A stretch of 64,000 bases of DNA from Roseobacter cerasinus. GTDB lineage: Bacteria > Pseudomonadota > Alphaproteobacteria > Rhodobacterales > Rhodobacteraceae. Location of the stretch: assembly GCF_009811755.1 (NCBI RefSeq), contig NZ_BLIV01000003.1:124001-188000 (forward strand), written 5' to 3'. The position numbers and the translations under genes were made by a program. Positions within the stretch are counted from its first letter, which is position 1. The number at the start of each line of letters is the position of its first letter. Below, piece by piece: positions 42,797 through 52,922 of this stretch. A model generated the notes under the pieces. That model was given only the letters and a program-made list of their open reading frames with translations, was not told the DNA's origin and made no database searches.

Positions 42797-44176
42797 TTAG
42801 CTGTAGGTGACTTTTTTCACGGCGGCGATCACCTCTTCGGTGGTCACCAGGGCCAGTTTTTCGAGGTTGGCCGCATAGGGCATTGGCACGTCCTTGCCGG
42901 TGCAGTTGATCACGGGGGCATCGAGGTAGTCGAAGGCCTCCTGCATGATCACGCTCGTGATGTAGTTGCCGACGGAGCCCTGCGGCCAGCCTTCCTCGAC
43001 CGTGACGCAGCGGTTGGTCTTCATCACTGATTTCAGGATGCTGCCGGTGTCCATCGGGCGCAGGGTGCGCAGGTCGATGACTTCGGCGGAGATGCCGTCT
43101 TCCGCGAGCTTGTCCGCGGCTTCCAGCGCGTAAGTCATGCCGATGCCGAAACTGACGATGGTGACATCCGTGCCTTCGCGCCAGATGCGGGCTTTGCCAA
43201 ACGGGACCGCATAGTCGTCCAGTTCCGGCACGTCGAAGCTGCGCCCGTAGAGGATTTCGTTTTCGAGGAAGATCACCGGGTTGGGGTCGCGGATCGCGGT
43301 TTTCATCAGCCCTTTGTAGTCGGAGGCGGAGTAGGGCATGGCCACTTTCAGGCCTGGGATCTGCATGTACCAGGCGGCGTAGTCCTGGCTGTGCTGGGCA
43401 CCCACGCGGGCGGCGGCGCCGTTGGGGCCGCGGAAGACCATGGGCGCGCCCATTTGGCCGCCGGACATATAGAGCGTTTTGGCGGCAGAGTTGATGATCT
43501 GGTCAATGGCCTGCATGGCGAAGTTGAAGGTCATGAACTCCACGATGGGGCGCAGCCCGCCAAAGGCGGCACCCGTGGCGATGCCGGCAAAGCCGTGCTC
43601 GGTGATCGGCGTGTCGATCACGCGCTTGGCGCCGAATTCATCGAGCATGCCCTGGCTGATCTTGTAGGCGCCCTGATACTCGGCGACCTCTTCCCCCATC
43701 AGAAAGACGCTGTCGTCGCGGCGCATTTCTTCGGCCATGCCGTCGCGGAGCGCCTCGCGGACGGTTTGCTGTTTGAGTGTTGTGCCTTCGGGCCAGTCGG
43801 GCGAGGTGTCCGTTTGCGGCGCGGCAAGGGCGGGCGCCTCGGAGCCTCCGCTGGAGGCCGCCTCGTTGCCCGCGTCGGCAGCGGGGGCTGCCTCCGGCGC
43901 GGCGGCGGGCGTTGCGATATCATCGGCACTTTCGCCCTCGTCGAGCAGGATCGCGATGGCGGTGTTGACCTTCACGCCTTCACTGCCTTCGGCCACGAGG
44001 ATCTTGCCGATGGTGCCTTCGTCCACGGCTTCGAATTCCATCGTTGCCTTGTCGGTCTCGATCTCAGCCATGATGTCGCCGGAGGAGACGGTGTCGCCTT
44101 CCTTCACCAGCCATTTGGCAAGCGTGCCCTCTTCCATTGTCGGCGAGAGCGCAGGCATGAGAATTTCGGTTGCCAT
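42797..44176 (-). CDS. pdhB: pyruvate dehydrogenase E1 beta with N-terminal lipoyl domain
   Basis: The 459-residue protein carries a lipoyl domain (1-80, Lys in ETDKATMEF), then a linker ([17 protein letters not shown]) and the E1 beta core ([38 protein letters not shown], key part [17 protein letters not shown]). An E1 beta with its own lipoyl domain is characteristic of alphaproteobacteria. AGGAGG at the end of pdhA serves as its ribosome-binding site; pdhC follows after ten bases. Confidence 0.97.
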   Translation of the reverse strand: MATEILMPALSPTMEEGTLAKWLVKEGDTVSSGDIMAEIETDKATMEFEAVDEGTIGKILVAEGSEGVKVNTAIAILLDEGESADDIATPAAAPEAAPAADAGNEAASSGGSEAPALAAPQTDTSPDWPEGTTLKQQTVREALRDGMAEEMRRDDSVFLMGEEVAEYQGAYKISQGMLDEFGAKRVIDTPITEHGFAGIATGAAFGGLRPIVEFMTFNFAMQAIDQIINSAAKTLYMSGGQMGAPMVFRGPNGAAARVGAQHSQDYAAWYMQIPGLKVAMPYSASDYKGLMKTAIRDPNPVIFLENEILYGRSFDVPELDDYAVPFGKARIWREGTDVTIVSFGIGMTYALEAADKLAEDGISAEVIDLRTLRPMDTGSILKSVMKTNRCVTVEEGWPQGSVGNYITSVIMQEAFDYLDAPVINCTGKDVPMPYAANLEKLALVTTEEVIAAVKKVTYS

Positions 44177-44179
44177 GGA

Positions 44180-45190
44180 TCAAGCCTCCTGCGGGAATTC
44201 GGTTGCGTAGATGTCGGTCCAGAGCTCGTCGAGCGCGGGCTCCGGGGAGGTTTTGGCGAATTCGGCGCTCTCGTTCACGATATCCTTGATTTCCTTGTCG
44301 ATCGCCTTGAGATCGTCTTCGCTGGCGTGCTTGCCGGTGAGCAGCAGGGAACGGACCTGTTCAATCGGGTCGCGTTCGTCGCGCATCTTCTGCACCTCTT
44401 CGCGGGTGCGATACTTCGCCGGGTCCGACATGGAGTGGCCCCGGTAGCGATACGTCTTGATCTCCAGGATGTAGGGCCCTTTGCCCGCGCGGCAGTGCGC
44501 GACGGCCTTCTGCCCGGCCTCCTTCACGGCCAGCACATCCATACCGTCCACCTCCTCGCCGGGGATGCCATAAGCCGCACCGCGCTCCCAATAGCTGGGC
44601 GACATGGTCGAGCGTTTCGTCGAGGTGCCCATGGCGTATTGATTGTTTTCAATGACAAAAACGACGGGCAGCATCCACAGCTCCGCCATGTTGTAGGATT
44701 CGTAGACCTGGCCCTGGTTGGCCGCGCCATCCCCGAAATAGGTGAAGGTCACACGGTCATTGCCCTTGTATTTGTCCGAGAAGGCCAGCCCCGCGCCCAG
44801 CGGGACCTGGGCGGCGACAATGCCGTGGCCGCCGTAAAAATGCTTCTCTTTCGAGAACATATGCATGGAGCCGCCCTTGCCCTTGGAATAACCGCCTTCC
44901 CGGCCCGTGAGCTCGGCCATCACGCCGTTGGGGTCCATCCCGCAGGCCAGCATGTGACCGTGATCGCGATAGGATGTGATGCGCTTGTCGCCCTCTTCAG
45001 CGGCCGCCTCCAGACCGACCACAACCGCCTCCTGCCCGATATAGAGGTGGCAGAACCCGCCAATCAGACCCATGCCGTAAAGCTGCCCCGCCTTTTCCTC
45101 GAACCGCCGAATGAGCAGCATGTCGCGGTAATACGCCTTGAGCTCATCCGCAGAGACATTGGGTTTTTTGGTGGATTTTCGCGGTGCCAT
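44180..45190 (-). CDS. pdhA: pyruvate dehydrogenase E1 alpha
   Basis: This 336-residue E1 alpha has the thiamine diphosphate motif FGDGAANQGQVYESYNMA, the phosphorylation-loop region YRYRGHSMSDPAKYR and GQEAVVVGLEAA. With E1 beta it decarboxylates pyruvate and reductively acetylates the lipoyl groups. It is the first gene of the operon. A 22-bp inverted repeat shared with lpdA lies 38 bp upstream of the ATG, and an ftsB-like gene lies further upstream on the same strand. Confidence 0.97.
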   Translation of the reverse strand: MAPRKSTKKPNVSADELKAYYRDMLLIRRFEEKAGQLYGMGLIGGFCHLYIGQEAVVVGLEAAAEEGDKRITSYRDHGHMLACGMDPNGVMAELTGREGGYSKGKGGSMHMFSKEKHFYGGHGIVAAQVPLGAGLAFSDKYKGNDRVTFTYFGDGAANQGQVYESYNMAELWMLPVVFVIENNQYAMGTSTKRSTMSPSYWERGAAYGIPGEEVDGMDVLAVKEAGQKAVAHCRAGKGPYILEIKTYRYRGHSMSDPAKYRTREEVQKMRDERDPIEQVRSLLLTGKHASEDDLKAIDKEIKDIVNESAEFAKTSPEPALDELWTDIYATEFPQEA

Positions 45191-45227
45191 CTGAGCGGTT
45201 CTCCCTCGTCGCGCCCGGTGTGGGGCA

Positions 45228-45249
45228 GATAGTTTAGCGTTAAACTATC
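45228..45249. promoter_or_regulatory. putative operator of the pdh operon (shared with lpdA)
   Basis: GATAGTTTA-GCGT-TAAACTATC has nine perfect pairs per arm and lies 38 bp before the pdhA ATG. On the minus strand a possible -10 (TTTAAC) falls inside it, 17 bp from a weak -35 (TTGTCG), so a bound protein would block the promoter. The same core stands before lpdA at 59532. Confidence 0.7.
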
Positions 45250-45339
45250 TTTTATCGGATTCGACAACGGATTGCGAGGGGCAATCTGACGCGCGGTCAA
45301 CCATACGGTCAAACGCTTTGTTTCTATAGCCAAATCAAC

Positions 45340-45639
45340 CTAGCGGATGACGATCTCATCCGCCCGGATCATGCCCAGAACCGAGCGCGCCTGTTCGTCC
45401 AACAGATCGAGGTCCAGGAAATCGTCAGATAGCCGCCGGGTCAGGTTTTCCATCCGGGCAACCTCTTTGCGCACGTCTCCAAGCTGGGACTTCAGCGCTG
45501 TCGCCTCGGCACTAATCTCGGCGCGGCGGAACAGACCAAAGTCACCTTGCACGGCGGCGAAGGTGAAATAGGTGCCAAGGCCAAGAGCAAGCGTAAAAAA
45601 CACAAAGGCACCCAGGGCGGGTCGGGGGGATCGGGTCAT
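45340..45639 (-). CDS. FtsB/DivIC-like septum formation initiator protein
   Basis: From the ATG at 45639 (MTRSPRPALGAF) the protein is 99 residues: a short cytoplasmic start, one membrane helix (FVFFTLALGLGTYFTFAAV), then a periplasmic coiled coil (ISAEATALKSQLGDVRKEVARMENLTRRL) and a conserved end with LDEQARSVLGMIRADEIVI. This is the FtsB layout of the divisome. The position between pgk and pdhA agrees with the usual alphaproteobacterial neighbourhood. The upstream extension to 45729 is not supported. Confidence 0.85.
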   Translation of the reverse strand: MTRSPRPALGAFVFFTLALGLGTYFTFAAVQGDFGLFRRAEISAEATALKSQLGDVRKEVARMENLTRRLSDDFLDLDLLDEQARSVLGMIRADEIVIR

Positions 45640-45753
45640 CTGCTCGGCCTTCTGGTCGCCTCTTCGCGGGCGTGCATTACTTATGACACAGCGGAGCCGA
45701 CAAGGGAATCCCCTTTGTCCCAAAGCCATGCATCACAAGCGTTTTGGTGCCGT

Positions 45754-46941
<1,188 letters not shown>

Positions 46942-47067
46942 CCTGCGGTCCTCTCATTTCCGTCGCGCCTTTGTGTTGCGCGTATCATTGCCTGCGTCAA
47001 TGACCGGCTTGGCATTCAGGGCGCCACCAATTAGGAAGTGGCCAAACTATGAGGTAAGGAGTGCGGC

Positions 47068-47574
47068 ATGGCCGAGATCAAAGACCCCGAAAACACCATT
47101 CTGATGGAGCTGAAGGGCGGCACCGTGACCATCCAGTTGTTGCCGGACGTGGCCCCCAAACATGTGGAGCGGATGAAGGAACTCGCCCGGGCCGGAGAGT
47201 ATGACAATGTCGCTTTCCACCGGGTGATCGAAGGGTTCATGGCGCAAACCGGTGACGTACAGCACGGTGATATGGAAGACGGGTTCAACCTGTCGATGGC
47301 TGGCACGGGCGGGTCTGATCTGCCGAATGTGCCTGCGGAATTCTCCAAGATCCCACATGCGCGTGGCAGCCTTGGTGCCGCGCGGTCGCAAAACCCGGAC
47401 AGCGCAAACAGCCAGTTCTTCATCAACTTCAAGGACAATGACTTCCTGAACGGTCAATACACCGTTTACGGCCAGGTCATCGAAGGGATGGAGCATGTGG
47501 ATGCGATCACACGGGGCGAGCCGCCAGCCGAGCCCGACCGGATGATCTCTGTCAAGGTGGCGGCGGATGTATAA
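47068..47574 (+). CDS. ppiB: cytoplasmic cyclophilin-type peptidyl-prolyl isomerase
   Basis: This 168-residue cyclophilin has no signal peptide. Catalytic and binding residues are visible in VAFHRVIEGFMAQTGDVQHGD (key part FHRVIEGFMAQTGD), the SANSQFFINF motif and LNGQYTVYGQVIEGM. It speeds up cis-trans change of prolyl bonds. AAGGAG precedes the ATG. Its last eight bases overlap the start of a secreted paralogue, so a duplicated pair is made together, one copy for each compartment. Confidence 0.93.
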   Translation: MAEIKDPENTILMELKGGTVTIQLLPDVAPKHVERMKELARAGEYDNVAFHRVIEGFMAQTGDVQHGDMEDGFNLSMAGTGGSDLPNVPAEFSKIPHARGSLGAARSQNPDSANSQFFINFKDNDFLNGQYTVYGQVIEGMEHVDAITRGEPPAEPDRMISVKVAADV

Positions 47575-48112
47575 ATCTGCCCTAGCCGCCCTAATGCTCG
47601 CCACGCCCGCCGCAGCGACCGGCATCGAAATCACGGTCGCGGGTGAAGCCAGTGGGACGATCAGCATTGACCTGCTTGAAGACGTGGCGCCCGGCCATGT
47701 GGAACGGATCACCGCGCTGGCGGAGAGCGGGGCTTATGACGGCGTCGTCTTCCACCGGGTGATCGAGGGTTTTATGGCTCAGACCGGCGATGTGGAATTC
47801 GGTAAATCCGGCGACGACATGCGTCGTGCGGGCATGGGTGGCTCTGATCAGCCGGACCTGGCGGCAGAGTTCTCAGACGTGCCCTTTGACCGGGGTGTCG
47901 TCGGCATGGCGCGGGCGCAGGACCCTGATTCCGCCAACAGTCAGTTCTTTATCATGTTCAAGGAAGGCTATTTCCTGAACGGGCAATACACCGTTGTGGG
48001 CCGTGTCACCGAGGGTTTGGAGGTGCTCGACGCCATCAAGCTGGGCACCGGGCCAAATGGGGCCGTCATTGGCGCGCCTGACGTGATGCAGAAGGTGACT
48101 GTGACTGAGTAA
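47567..48112 (+). CDS. periplasmic cyclophilin-type peptidyl-prolyl isomerase
   Basis: This 181-residue paralogue of the preceding gene has a short Sec signal (MYKSALAALMLATPAAATG). The cyclophilin core has FHRVIEGFMAQTGDVEFG, PDSANSQFFIMF and LNGQYTVVGRVTEGLEVLD. It would assist folding of exported proteins. It starts eight bases before the stop of the cytoplasmic copy, in another frame. An inverted repeat (GTTGGGC/GGCCCAAC) lies about 10-35 bp after the stop, without a T-run. Confidence 0.92.
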   Translation: MYKSALAALMLATPAAATGIEITVAGEASGTISIDLLEDVAPGHVERITALAESGAYDGVVFHRVIEGFMAQTGDVEFGKSGDDMRRAGMGGSDQPDLAAEFSDVPFDRGVVGMARAQDPDSANSQFFIMFKEGYFLNGQYTVVGRVTEGLEVLDAIKLGTGPNGAVIGAPDVMQKVTVTE

Positions 48113-48192
48113 GTCTAAATCGTTGGGCTGGCCTTGGCTGGCCCAACCGCCTTCGGGCCAGCTTTGAACGGTGTGTGGCACCTAGGATGATG

Positions 48193-48468
48193 TCAGTCTG
48201 TTGTGGGGGGCGCTGGCTCGTGCCGTTCCTCCACAAAGAGGCGCCCTTCTGTGCGCGCGGCCTCATCGATGGCAGCCCCAATCAGAGATTGGAACAGGGC
48301 ATTGGCCTGTGGCGTGACACCCGGCGCGGGCGACTGGACCTGTCCCACCACCGCACTGGAGCTTGCGGTGTTGCGGTGGCCATCGAACCTCGGCGGGCCG
48401 GATGTCTCCTGCGCGGCGGCGACCAGAGGCGAGAGCATGATCGCAAGCTGGATCATCGGGCGTATCAT
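48193..48468 (-). CDS. small secreted protein, function unknown
   Basis: Starting at the ATG at 48468, after AAGGAG, the protein has 91 residues with a Sec-type signal (MIRPMIQLAIMLSPLVAAAQ). The mature part is Ser/Pro/Ala-rich with a helical segment (NALFQSLIGAAIDEAARTEG) and a polar end. I do not recognise a family. A GTG directly before this ATG is an equal alternative start. It converges on the second cyclophilin gene. Confidence 0.55.
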   Translation of the reverse strand: MIRPMIQLAIMLSPLVAAAQETSGPPRFDGHRNTASSSAVVGQVQSPAPGVTPQANALFQSLIGAAIDEAARTEGRLFVEERHEPAPPTTD

Positions 48469-48620
48469 CACGGTCTGCTCCTTCCTAAATCGCACACAAT
48501 GTTACCATGTGATTGTGGCTCTCCCTGAGCTATAGCGAAACATGGTTATTAAAGCATTGCTCGCCGCTGATGCAGCGGCTATCGCTGAAGGCCTGCGGTG
48601 TTTCGGTAAGGGGGTGCAAC

Positions 48621-49412
48621 ATGGCACGACTGTCTGAGGGTCTGGCTGCGCTGGTGGTGGCCGTTAGTTTGGTTGCAGCGCCCGCGTTTGCGGACAGCGC
48701 TGCGCCGCAACGTTTGAGCATCGAGACGCTGCCTTACCCCGCCGGGGTCACGAAGCCAGGCGCCAATGTGAGCTATGTGGCCCCCGATCTGTCGGCCCTG
48801 CGACACAGCATCACCTACGACGGTTCCGCGCGGAGCTACTATTTGCATGTGCCTGACACAGCCGCGTCGGGCCCGCGCCCGGTGATCCTGCTGCTGCACG
48901 GAGCACAGCGCGACGGCGCATCGATGATCGACATGTGGCGGAACGTGGCGGATCAGCATGGCGCGGTGCTTGTTGCCCCGGACTCCTTTGGCGCAGGTTG
49001 GTCGCCGGTCGAGGATCATCCGAACTTTCTGATGACGACGTTGCGCGATGCGAGCGTGCGCGCGCCTCTCGATCCCAGCCGTGTTTATCTTTTTGGCCAT
49101 TCTGCAGGCGGCGTGCTCGCAACGCTCTATGGCAACCGGGTGGGCGCGCCCTGGCGGGCTGTGGCGACCCACGCAGGCACGCTGGACCCGGCCAACATCG
49201 CACAAGCTGAGGCTGCCCCACCGATGCGCCACTATGTTGGTACAAATGACCACCTGTTTCCGGGCCGCGCCGCACAGGTGAGTGCGCAGGCTCTGGTCGA
49301 CGCCGGGCATGAAATAGAGCTTCGGATGATCCGCGGGCATACCCATTGGTACTATGCGATCGGCCCGCATCTGAGCGAAGAGATCTGGGCCTATTGGCAA
49401 GGGCTGGAGTAA
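48621..49412 (+). CDS. secreted esterase, LpqC / polyhydroxybutyrate depolymerase-like
   Basis: This 263-residue alpha/beta hydrolase has a Sec signal (MARLSEGLAALVVAVSLVAAPAFA, key part LVVAVSLVAAPAFA), the oxyanion-hole region VILLLHGAQRDG, the nucleophile elbow GHSAGGVLA and a C-terminal His in IRGHTHWYY. The Asp of the triad is probably in GTNDHLFP. Relatives cleave polyhydroxybutyrate or feruloyl and acetyl esters; the substrate here cannot be told. The start at 48621 is chosen because it gives a clean signal peptide. Confidence 0.8.
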   Translation: MARLSEGLAALVVAVSLVAAPAFADSAAPQRLSIETLPYPAGVTKPGANVSYVAPDLSALRHSITYDGSARSYYLHVPDTAASGPRPVILLLHGAQRDGASMIDMWRNVADQHGAVLVAPDSFGAGWSPVEDHPNFLMTTLRDASVRAPLDPSRVYLFGHSAGGVLATLYGNRVGAPWRAVATHAGTLDPANIAQAEAAPPMRHYVGTNDHLFPGRAAQVSAQALVDAGHEIELRMIRGHTHWYYAIGPHLSEEIWAYWQGLE

Positions 49413-49478
49413 AGGAGGCGACAGCTCGCCGAGCGCAGATCGCCGACCCAATCAACCATATCGCGGCATCTTTCAATG

Positions 49479-49503
49479 AAAAGGCGCCGCTTTTGCGACG
49501 CCT
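49479..49503 (-). terminator. terminator of the M23-bactofilin operon
   Basis: On the minus strand AGGCGTCGC-AAAA-GCGGCGCCT forms nine pairs (one G-T) followed by TTTTC. It lies 27 bp past the bactofilin stop. On the plus strand the stem has a C-A mismatch, so it acts mainly on the minus strand. Confidence 0.75.
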
Positions 49504-49529
49504 CCATACGACAACGGGTTTTCAGCAGC

Positions 49530-50027
49530 TTAAGAAGCCGGGTTGGCCTTGGCCGCAGGCGCGGATTTCGCACCGGGGCTGAGCGGGTCGTCCTGCCGTT
49601 GCACAGAGCCTTCGAAATGCGCGCCGCTCTCGATGGCAATGGTCTTGTGGATGATGTCACCCTCGACCCGCGCGGTCGAGGTCAGGCGGACCTTCAAGCC
49701 ACGCACACGGCCCACGATGCGGCCGTTCACCACCACATCATCTGCGATGACCTCGCCCTTGATGGTCGCGGTCTCACCGATGGTCAGCAGATGCGCGCGA
49801 ATGTCACCCTCGACCGTGCCCTCGACCTGGATGTCGCCGGTGGTCTTCATATTGCCCGTCACATGCAGGTCAGACGACAGCACGGAGGCTGGCGGTTTGG
49901 CCTTGGGTGGGGCCGGCTTGTAGTCTGCCGGGGCAGGGGAGGCCGGCGCCGAGGACGCCGCAGGTTTTGCTGTCTCGGTGTCCGCCTGCTTCTGGCCCGG
50001 TTCGTTGATTTTGCTCTTAGAAAACAT
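49530..50027 (-). CDS. bactofilin (polymer-forming cytoskeletal protein)
   Basis: This 165-residue bactofilin has a Pro/Ala-rich disordered start (about residues 1-48) and a right-handed beta-helix core (SDLHVTGNMKTTGDIQVEGTVEGDI, VIADDVVVNGRIVGRVRGLKVRL; key parts GDIQVEGTVEGDI and NGRIVGRVRGLKV). Bactofilins polymerise without nucleotide at the membrane and position cell-wall enzymes. Its start overlaps the M23 peptidase stop by 11 bases, and such bactofilin-M23 pairs determine cell shape in other bacteria. Confidence 0.92.
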   Translation of the reverse strand: MFSKSKINEPGQKQADTETAKPAASSAPASPAPADYKPAPPKAKPPASVLSSDLHVTGNMKTTGDIQVEGTVEGDIRAHLLTIGETATIKGEVIADDVVVNGRIVGRVRGLKVRLTSTARVEGDIIHKTIAIESGAHFEGSVQRQDDPLSPGAKSAPAAKANPAS

Positions 50028-51348
50028 CTCTTGCAGCCTTGATATAGATCATTGGGTTTACAGCTTTCCCGCCGACTCGCACCTCATAGTGCAGATGCAC
50101 GCCGGTCACCCGTCCACTTGCACCCATATCACCGATATGATCCCCGCGCGAGACCCTTTGCCCAACTTTGACGCGAATTTTTGACAGATGCGCGTAGCGT
50201 GTCTCTATTCCAAAGTCGTGCTGGATCTTGATCAGCCGTCCATAGCCTGACTGCCAGCCTGCATGGATGACGACGCCATCTGCGGTCGCGTGCAGATCCG
50301 TGCCCACGGGGGCCGCGAAATCAACGCCTTTGTGCATGCGCCGACCGCCGGTTTTCGGGTCGCGGCGAAAGCCATACTCGCTGGTGAACCGGAACGCCTG
50401 TTTAACCGGCAGCGCAAAGGGCGCCCGCTCGGCCGCGATCCGGTAGAGGTTCAACTCATCCATCTGTTCCAGAAGGCGGTTGGCGCGCAGGAAGTCGGGC
50501 GACAGCTCCTCGCCTCGGCTGGAGAAAGACAGCGGCGTCAGCGGGCCGCCTTTGCCGGAATAGCCGCGGCGGACCTGGTCAAGAATGCGTTCGGGTGGCA
50601 TGTTTGCGGCCCGGAACATCTTGTCCAGTGGTTTGACCGAGATCGTCATCGCCTCTTCCAGCTGGCGGAAAATCTGGTCGTTGTTTTCACGCATCAATGC
50701 GATTTCCAGCGCCAGATCATCCGCCTGATCAAGCGCGTCTTGCGCGTCAGCGACCATCTGGTCGCGTTCCTGCGCGGTCCGGGCCAGAGCATCCGCAAGG
50801 AAATCAACCGGTGCGCCCGTTTCTGCCGATGCCAGCGCGGTGGGGCGTTGGTCTGCATCGGCTTCACTTTGCAGCGCCGCAAGCGCAACCCGTGCGGCCT
50901 CGCGCTCCTCCATCGTGCGCCGCAGAGTGGACTGCACAACCTCCAGGCCGGTTTCCAGCTCGTGCCGCCGGGTCTCAGACGTCAGCAGATCGGACTGCAT
51001 CACCGAGATCTGATCCAGCGCGGCGTTAAAACGTTCCTGCGCGGCCAGGGCCTCACCCGCGCGTTGATCGCGTTGGGCGGCCAGATCATCGAGCCGCGCC
51101 TGATAGGTTGCCTGGTCGCGTTTGGCCTGATCGCGGAAATTCCCGGCCCCGATGCTGTCCATCAGCAAAACGGCCGTGGCGATGATGGACCAGCCGACAA
51201 GAGCAGCAGCGCCGGTCACAGCAACCAATTGGGTTTCGGACTTGAGGCGAATAAATCTGGTGTCAGTGTCGGATTTCAGAAAGACGCGGCGTTCGGGGAA
51301 ATAGCGCTCCAGGAGCCCATGAACCTTTATTGCCAAACGTGTCCGCAC
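50017..51348 (-). CDS. M23 family metallopeptidase with coiled coil (LytM-like)
   Basis: From the GTG at 51348 the protein has 443 residues: a short cytoplasmic part (KVHGLLERYFPERRVFLKSD, key part ERYFPERRVFLKS), one membrane helix (~VTGAAALVGWSIIATAVLL), a long periplasmic coiled coil (~75-260) and a C-terminal M23 domain with HKGVDFAAP, TRYAHLSKI and HLHYEVRV supplying the zinc ligands and catalytic His. It is probably an active peptidoglycan endopeptidase. It overlaps bactofilin by 11 bases. The in-frame extension to 51501 is rejected because it lacks family similarity. Confidence 0.9.
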   Translation of the reverse strand: MRTRLAIKVHGLLERYFPERRVFLKSDTDTRFIRLKSETQLVAVTGAAALVGWSIIATAVLLMDSIGAGNFRDQAKRDQATYQARLDDLAAQRDQRAGEALAAQERFNAALDQISVMQSDLLTSETRRHELETGLEVVQSTLRRTMEEREAARVALAALQSEADADQRPTALASAETGAPVDFLADALARTAQERDQMVADAQDALDQADDLALEIALMRENNDQIFRQLEEAMTISVKPLDKMFRAANMPPERILDQVRRGYSGKGGPLTPLSFSSRGEELSPDFLRANRLLEQMDELNLYRIAAERAPFALPVKQAFRFTSEYGFRRDPKTGGRRMHKGVDFAAPVGTDLHATADGVVIHAGWQSGYGRLIKIQHDFGIETRYAHLSKIRVKVGQRVSRGDHIGDMGASGRVTGVHLHYEVRVGGKAVNPMIYIKAARDVF

Positions 51349-51531
51349 AAAGTCGTCCCTCTGCTCGTCTTCCCCGGATGCGCACCCATTCTGTCGCGGG
51401 CTCACACCACATTTCAATTTGCTTAAAGAGCGGGCAGAGATGGGGCAAGCATGATTAACGCGGGATCGACAACTTGAAGTTGATTTGTTGCAAATCGGCA
51501 AAAATCTGCTGATATCTAGGGGTTTTTGCGC

Positions 51532-52341
51532 TCAAACACCCTCTGCAAGCGGCCAATAGAAGTCCGGAGGGATCCCGGCTTCGGCGCGTTTCTCTTCGTT
51601 GAAGGGCGGTTTCAACGCACCGTGGAAGTAAGTGCGCACCAGCGCGTGGAAGCGTTCCTTCGGGTCCTCTTCATGCCGGCCGCAGAGAAAGTGGAACCAC
51701 TTCGAGCCATAGGCCACATGCCCAACCTCTTCGGCATATATGGTCTCAAGGGCGGCCACCGCATCAGCGGCCTTGGCCTTGCGGAAGACTTCAATCATTC
51801 CGGGCGTCACATCCAGCCCGCGCGCTTCAAGGACCATGGGCACAACCGCCAGGCGGCCCATGAAATCGTCAACCGTATCCTCGGCGGCCCGCCACATGCC
51901 GGCATGCGCGGGCAAGGCACCATAGTGGCTGTCCAGTGCTTCAAGGCAGTCACACATCAGATTGAAATGTTTGGATTCTTCATCCGCCGCCTTCACCCAG
52001 TCGTCATAGAACCCCATGGGCATTTTCACATGAGCAAAGCGGGCGATGATGTCCCAGTGCAGGTCCACCGCGTTCAGCTCGATATGCGCCACCGCATGCA
52101 GCAGCGCGATGCGCCCCTCAGGTGTGCCGGGGCGGCGGCGCGGCACGTCGCGCGGGCTCAGAAGTTCGGGTTTGGCGGGCCGTGCAGGGTGCAGCGGCGG
52201 GTCGGCGCGTCCGATCTCAGGTGTCTCTCCACGATCACGCGCGGCCTGCCAGCCAGCGGCATAGCGGCGCGACAGTGCCGTCTTTTCGCGGCCATCCGCA
52301 GTGCGCAACACCGCCTCAGCCATCTGTGCCAGCGGCATCAT
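51532..52341 (-). CDS. ferritin-like DUF455 protein
   Basis: This 269-residue DUF455 protein has conserved helices with candidate diiron ligands: LLHAVAHIELNAVDLHWDII (key part AHIELNAVDL), KAADEESKHFNLM and ETIYAEEVGHVAYGSKWF. The spacing of Glu and Glu-x-x-His is that of ferritin-like diiron proteins; some relatives act in tRNA or cofactor modification, but no function is settled for this one. It overlaps bcp by four bases, so both are translated together, perhaps in oxidative stress defence. Confidence 0.85.
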   Translation of the reverse strand: MMPLAQMAEAVLRTADGREKTALSRRYAAGWQAARDRGETPEIGRADPPLHPARPAKPELLSPRDVPRRRPGTPEGRIALLHAVAHIELNAVDLHWDIIARFAHVKMPMGFYDDWVKAADEESKHFNLMCDCLEALDSHYGALPAHAGMWRAAEDTVDDFMGRLAVVPMVLEARGLDVTPGMIEVFRKAKAADAVAALETIYAEEVGHVAYGSKWFHFLCGRHEEDPKERFHALVRTYFHGALKPPFNEEKRAEAGIPPDFYWPLAEGV

Positions 52342-52799
52342 AGAGACTGGACCGCCTCCAGCACCTCATCCACATGGCCGGGGACTTTCACCTTAGGCCA
52401 GACGCGCGCGATCGTGCCATCACCCGCGATCAGAAAGGTCGAGCGCTCAATCCCCATGAATGTCTTGCCGTACATGCTCTTTTCCTTCCACACGCCATAA
52501 TCCTCGCAGGTCGAGTCATGCTCGTCCGACAGAAGCGGCACGGTCAGCTCTTTCTTGGCAACGAATTTGTCGTGGCTCGCCATGCTGTCTTTCGAGATGC
52601 CAAAAACCTTGGCGCCTGCGGCCTCGAAGGCGGGCTTGCTTTCGGAGAAGCCCACGCTCTCTTTTGTGCAGCCGGGCGTGTTGTCGCGCGGGTAAAAGAA
52701 CAGCACCACGGGCGCGCCTTTCAGGTCGGACAGGGTGACGTCGCCGCCATCGGTGCTGGGCAGGGTGAAGTCGGGGGCTGGGTCGGAAATCTCAGGCAT
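52338..52799 (-). CDS. bcp: thioredoxin-dependent peroxiredoxin, Bcp type
   Basis: This 153-residue Bcp/PrxQ reduces peroxides. The peroxidatic Cys44 lies in FYPRDNTPGCTKESVGF. The usual resolving Cys five residues later is Val here (position 49), so it is an atypical or 1-Cys form; another Cys in STCEDYG might resolve. The DUF455 gene follows with a four-base overlap. The 123-bp gap to the divergent AsmA-like gene holds both promoters. Confidence 0.94.
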   Translation of the reverse strand: MPEISDPAPDFTLPSTDGGDVTLSDLKGAPVVLFFYPRDNTPGCTKESVGFSESKPAFEAAGAKVFGISKDSMASHDKFVAKKELTVPLLSDEHDSTCEDYGVWKEKSMYGKTFMGIERSTFLIAGDGTIARVWPKVKVPGHVDEVLEAVQSL

Positions 52800-52922
52800 G
52801 ACACGCTCGTGGGTTTAATGGATTGCTTTCCAGTGACATATTAGAACGGAGCGTGCGACAGAAAAGGCCCATGCGTCCGTTTACCTGTCGTCTTTATTGA
52901 AACTCAAAGGTCGCCCGGAGAA

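Noticed and set aside
48120-48150. Terminator after the periplasmic cyclophilin gene
   Set aside because: GTTGGGC/GGCCCAAC can pair, but no T-run follows on either strand, so it is not called as a terminator.
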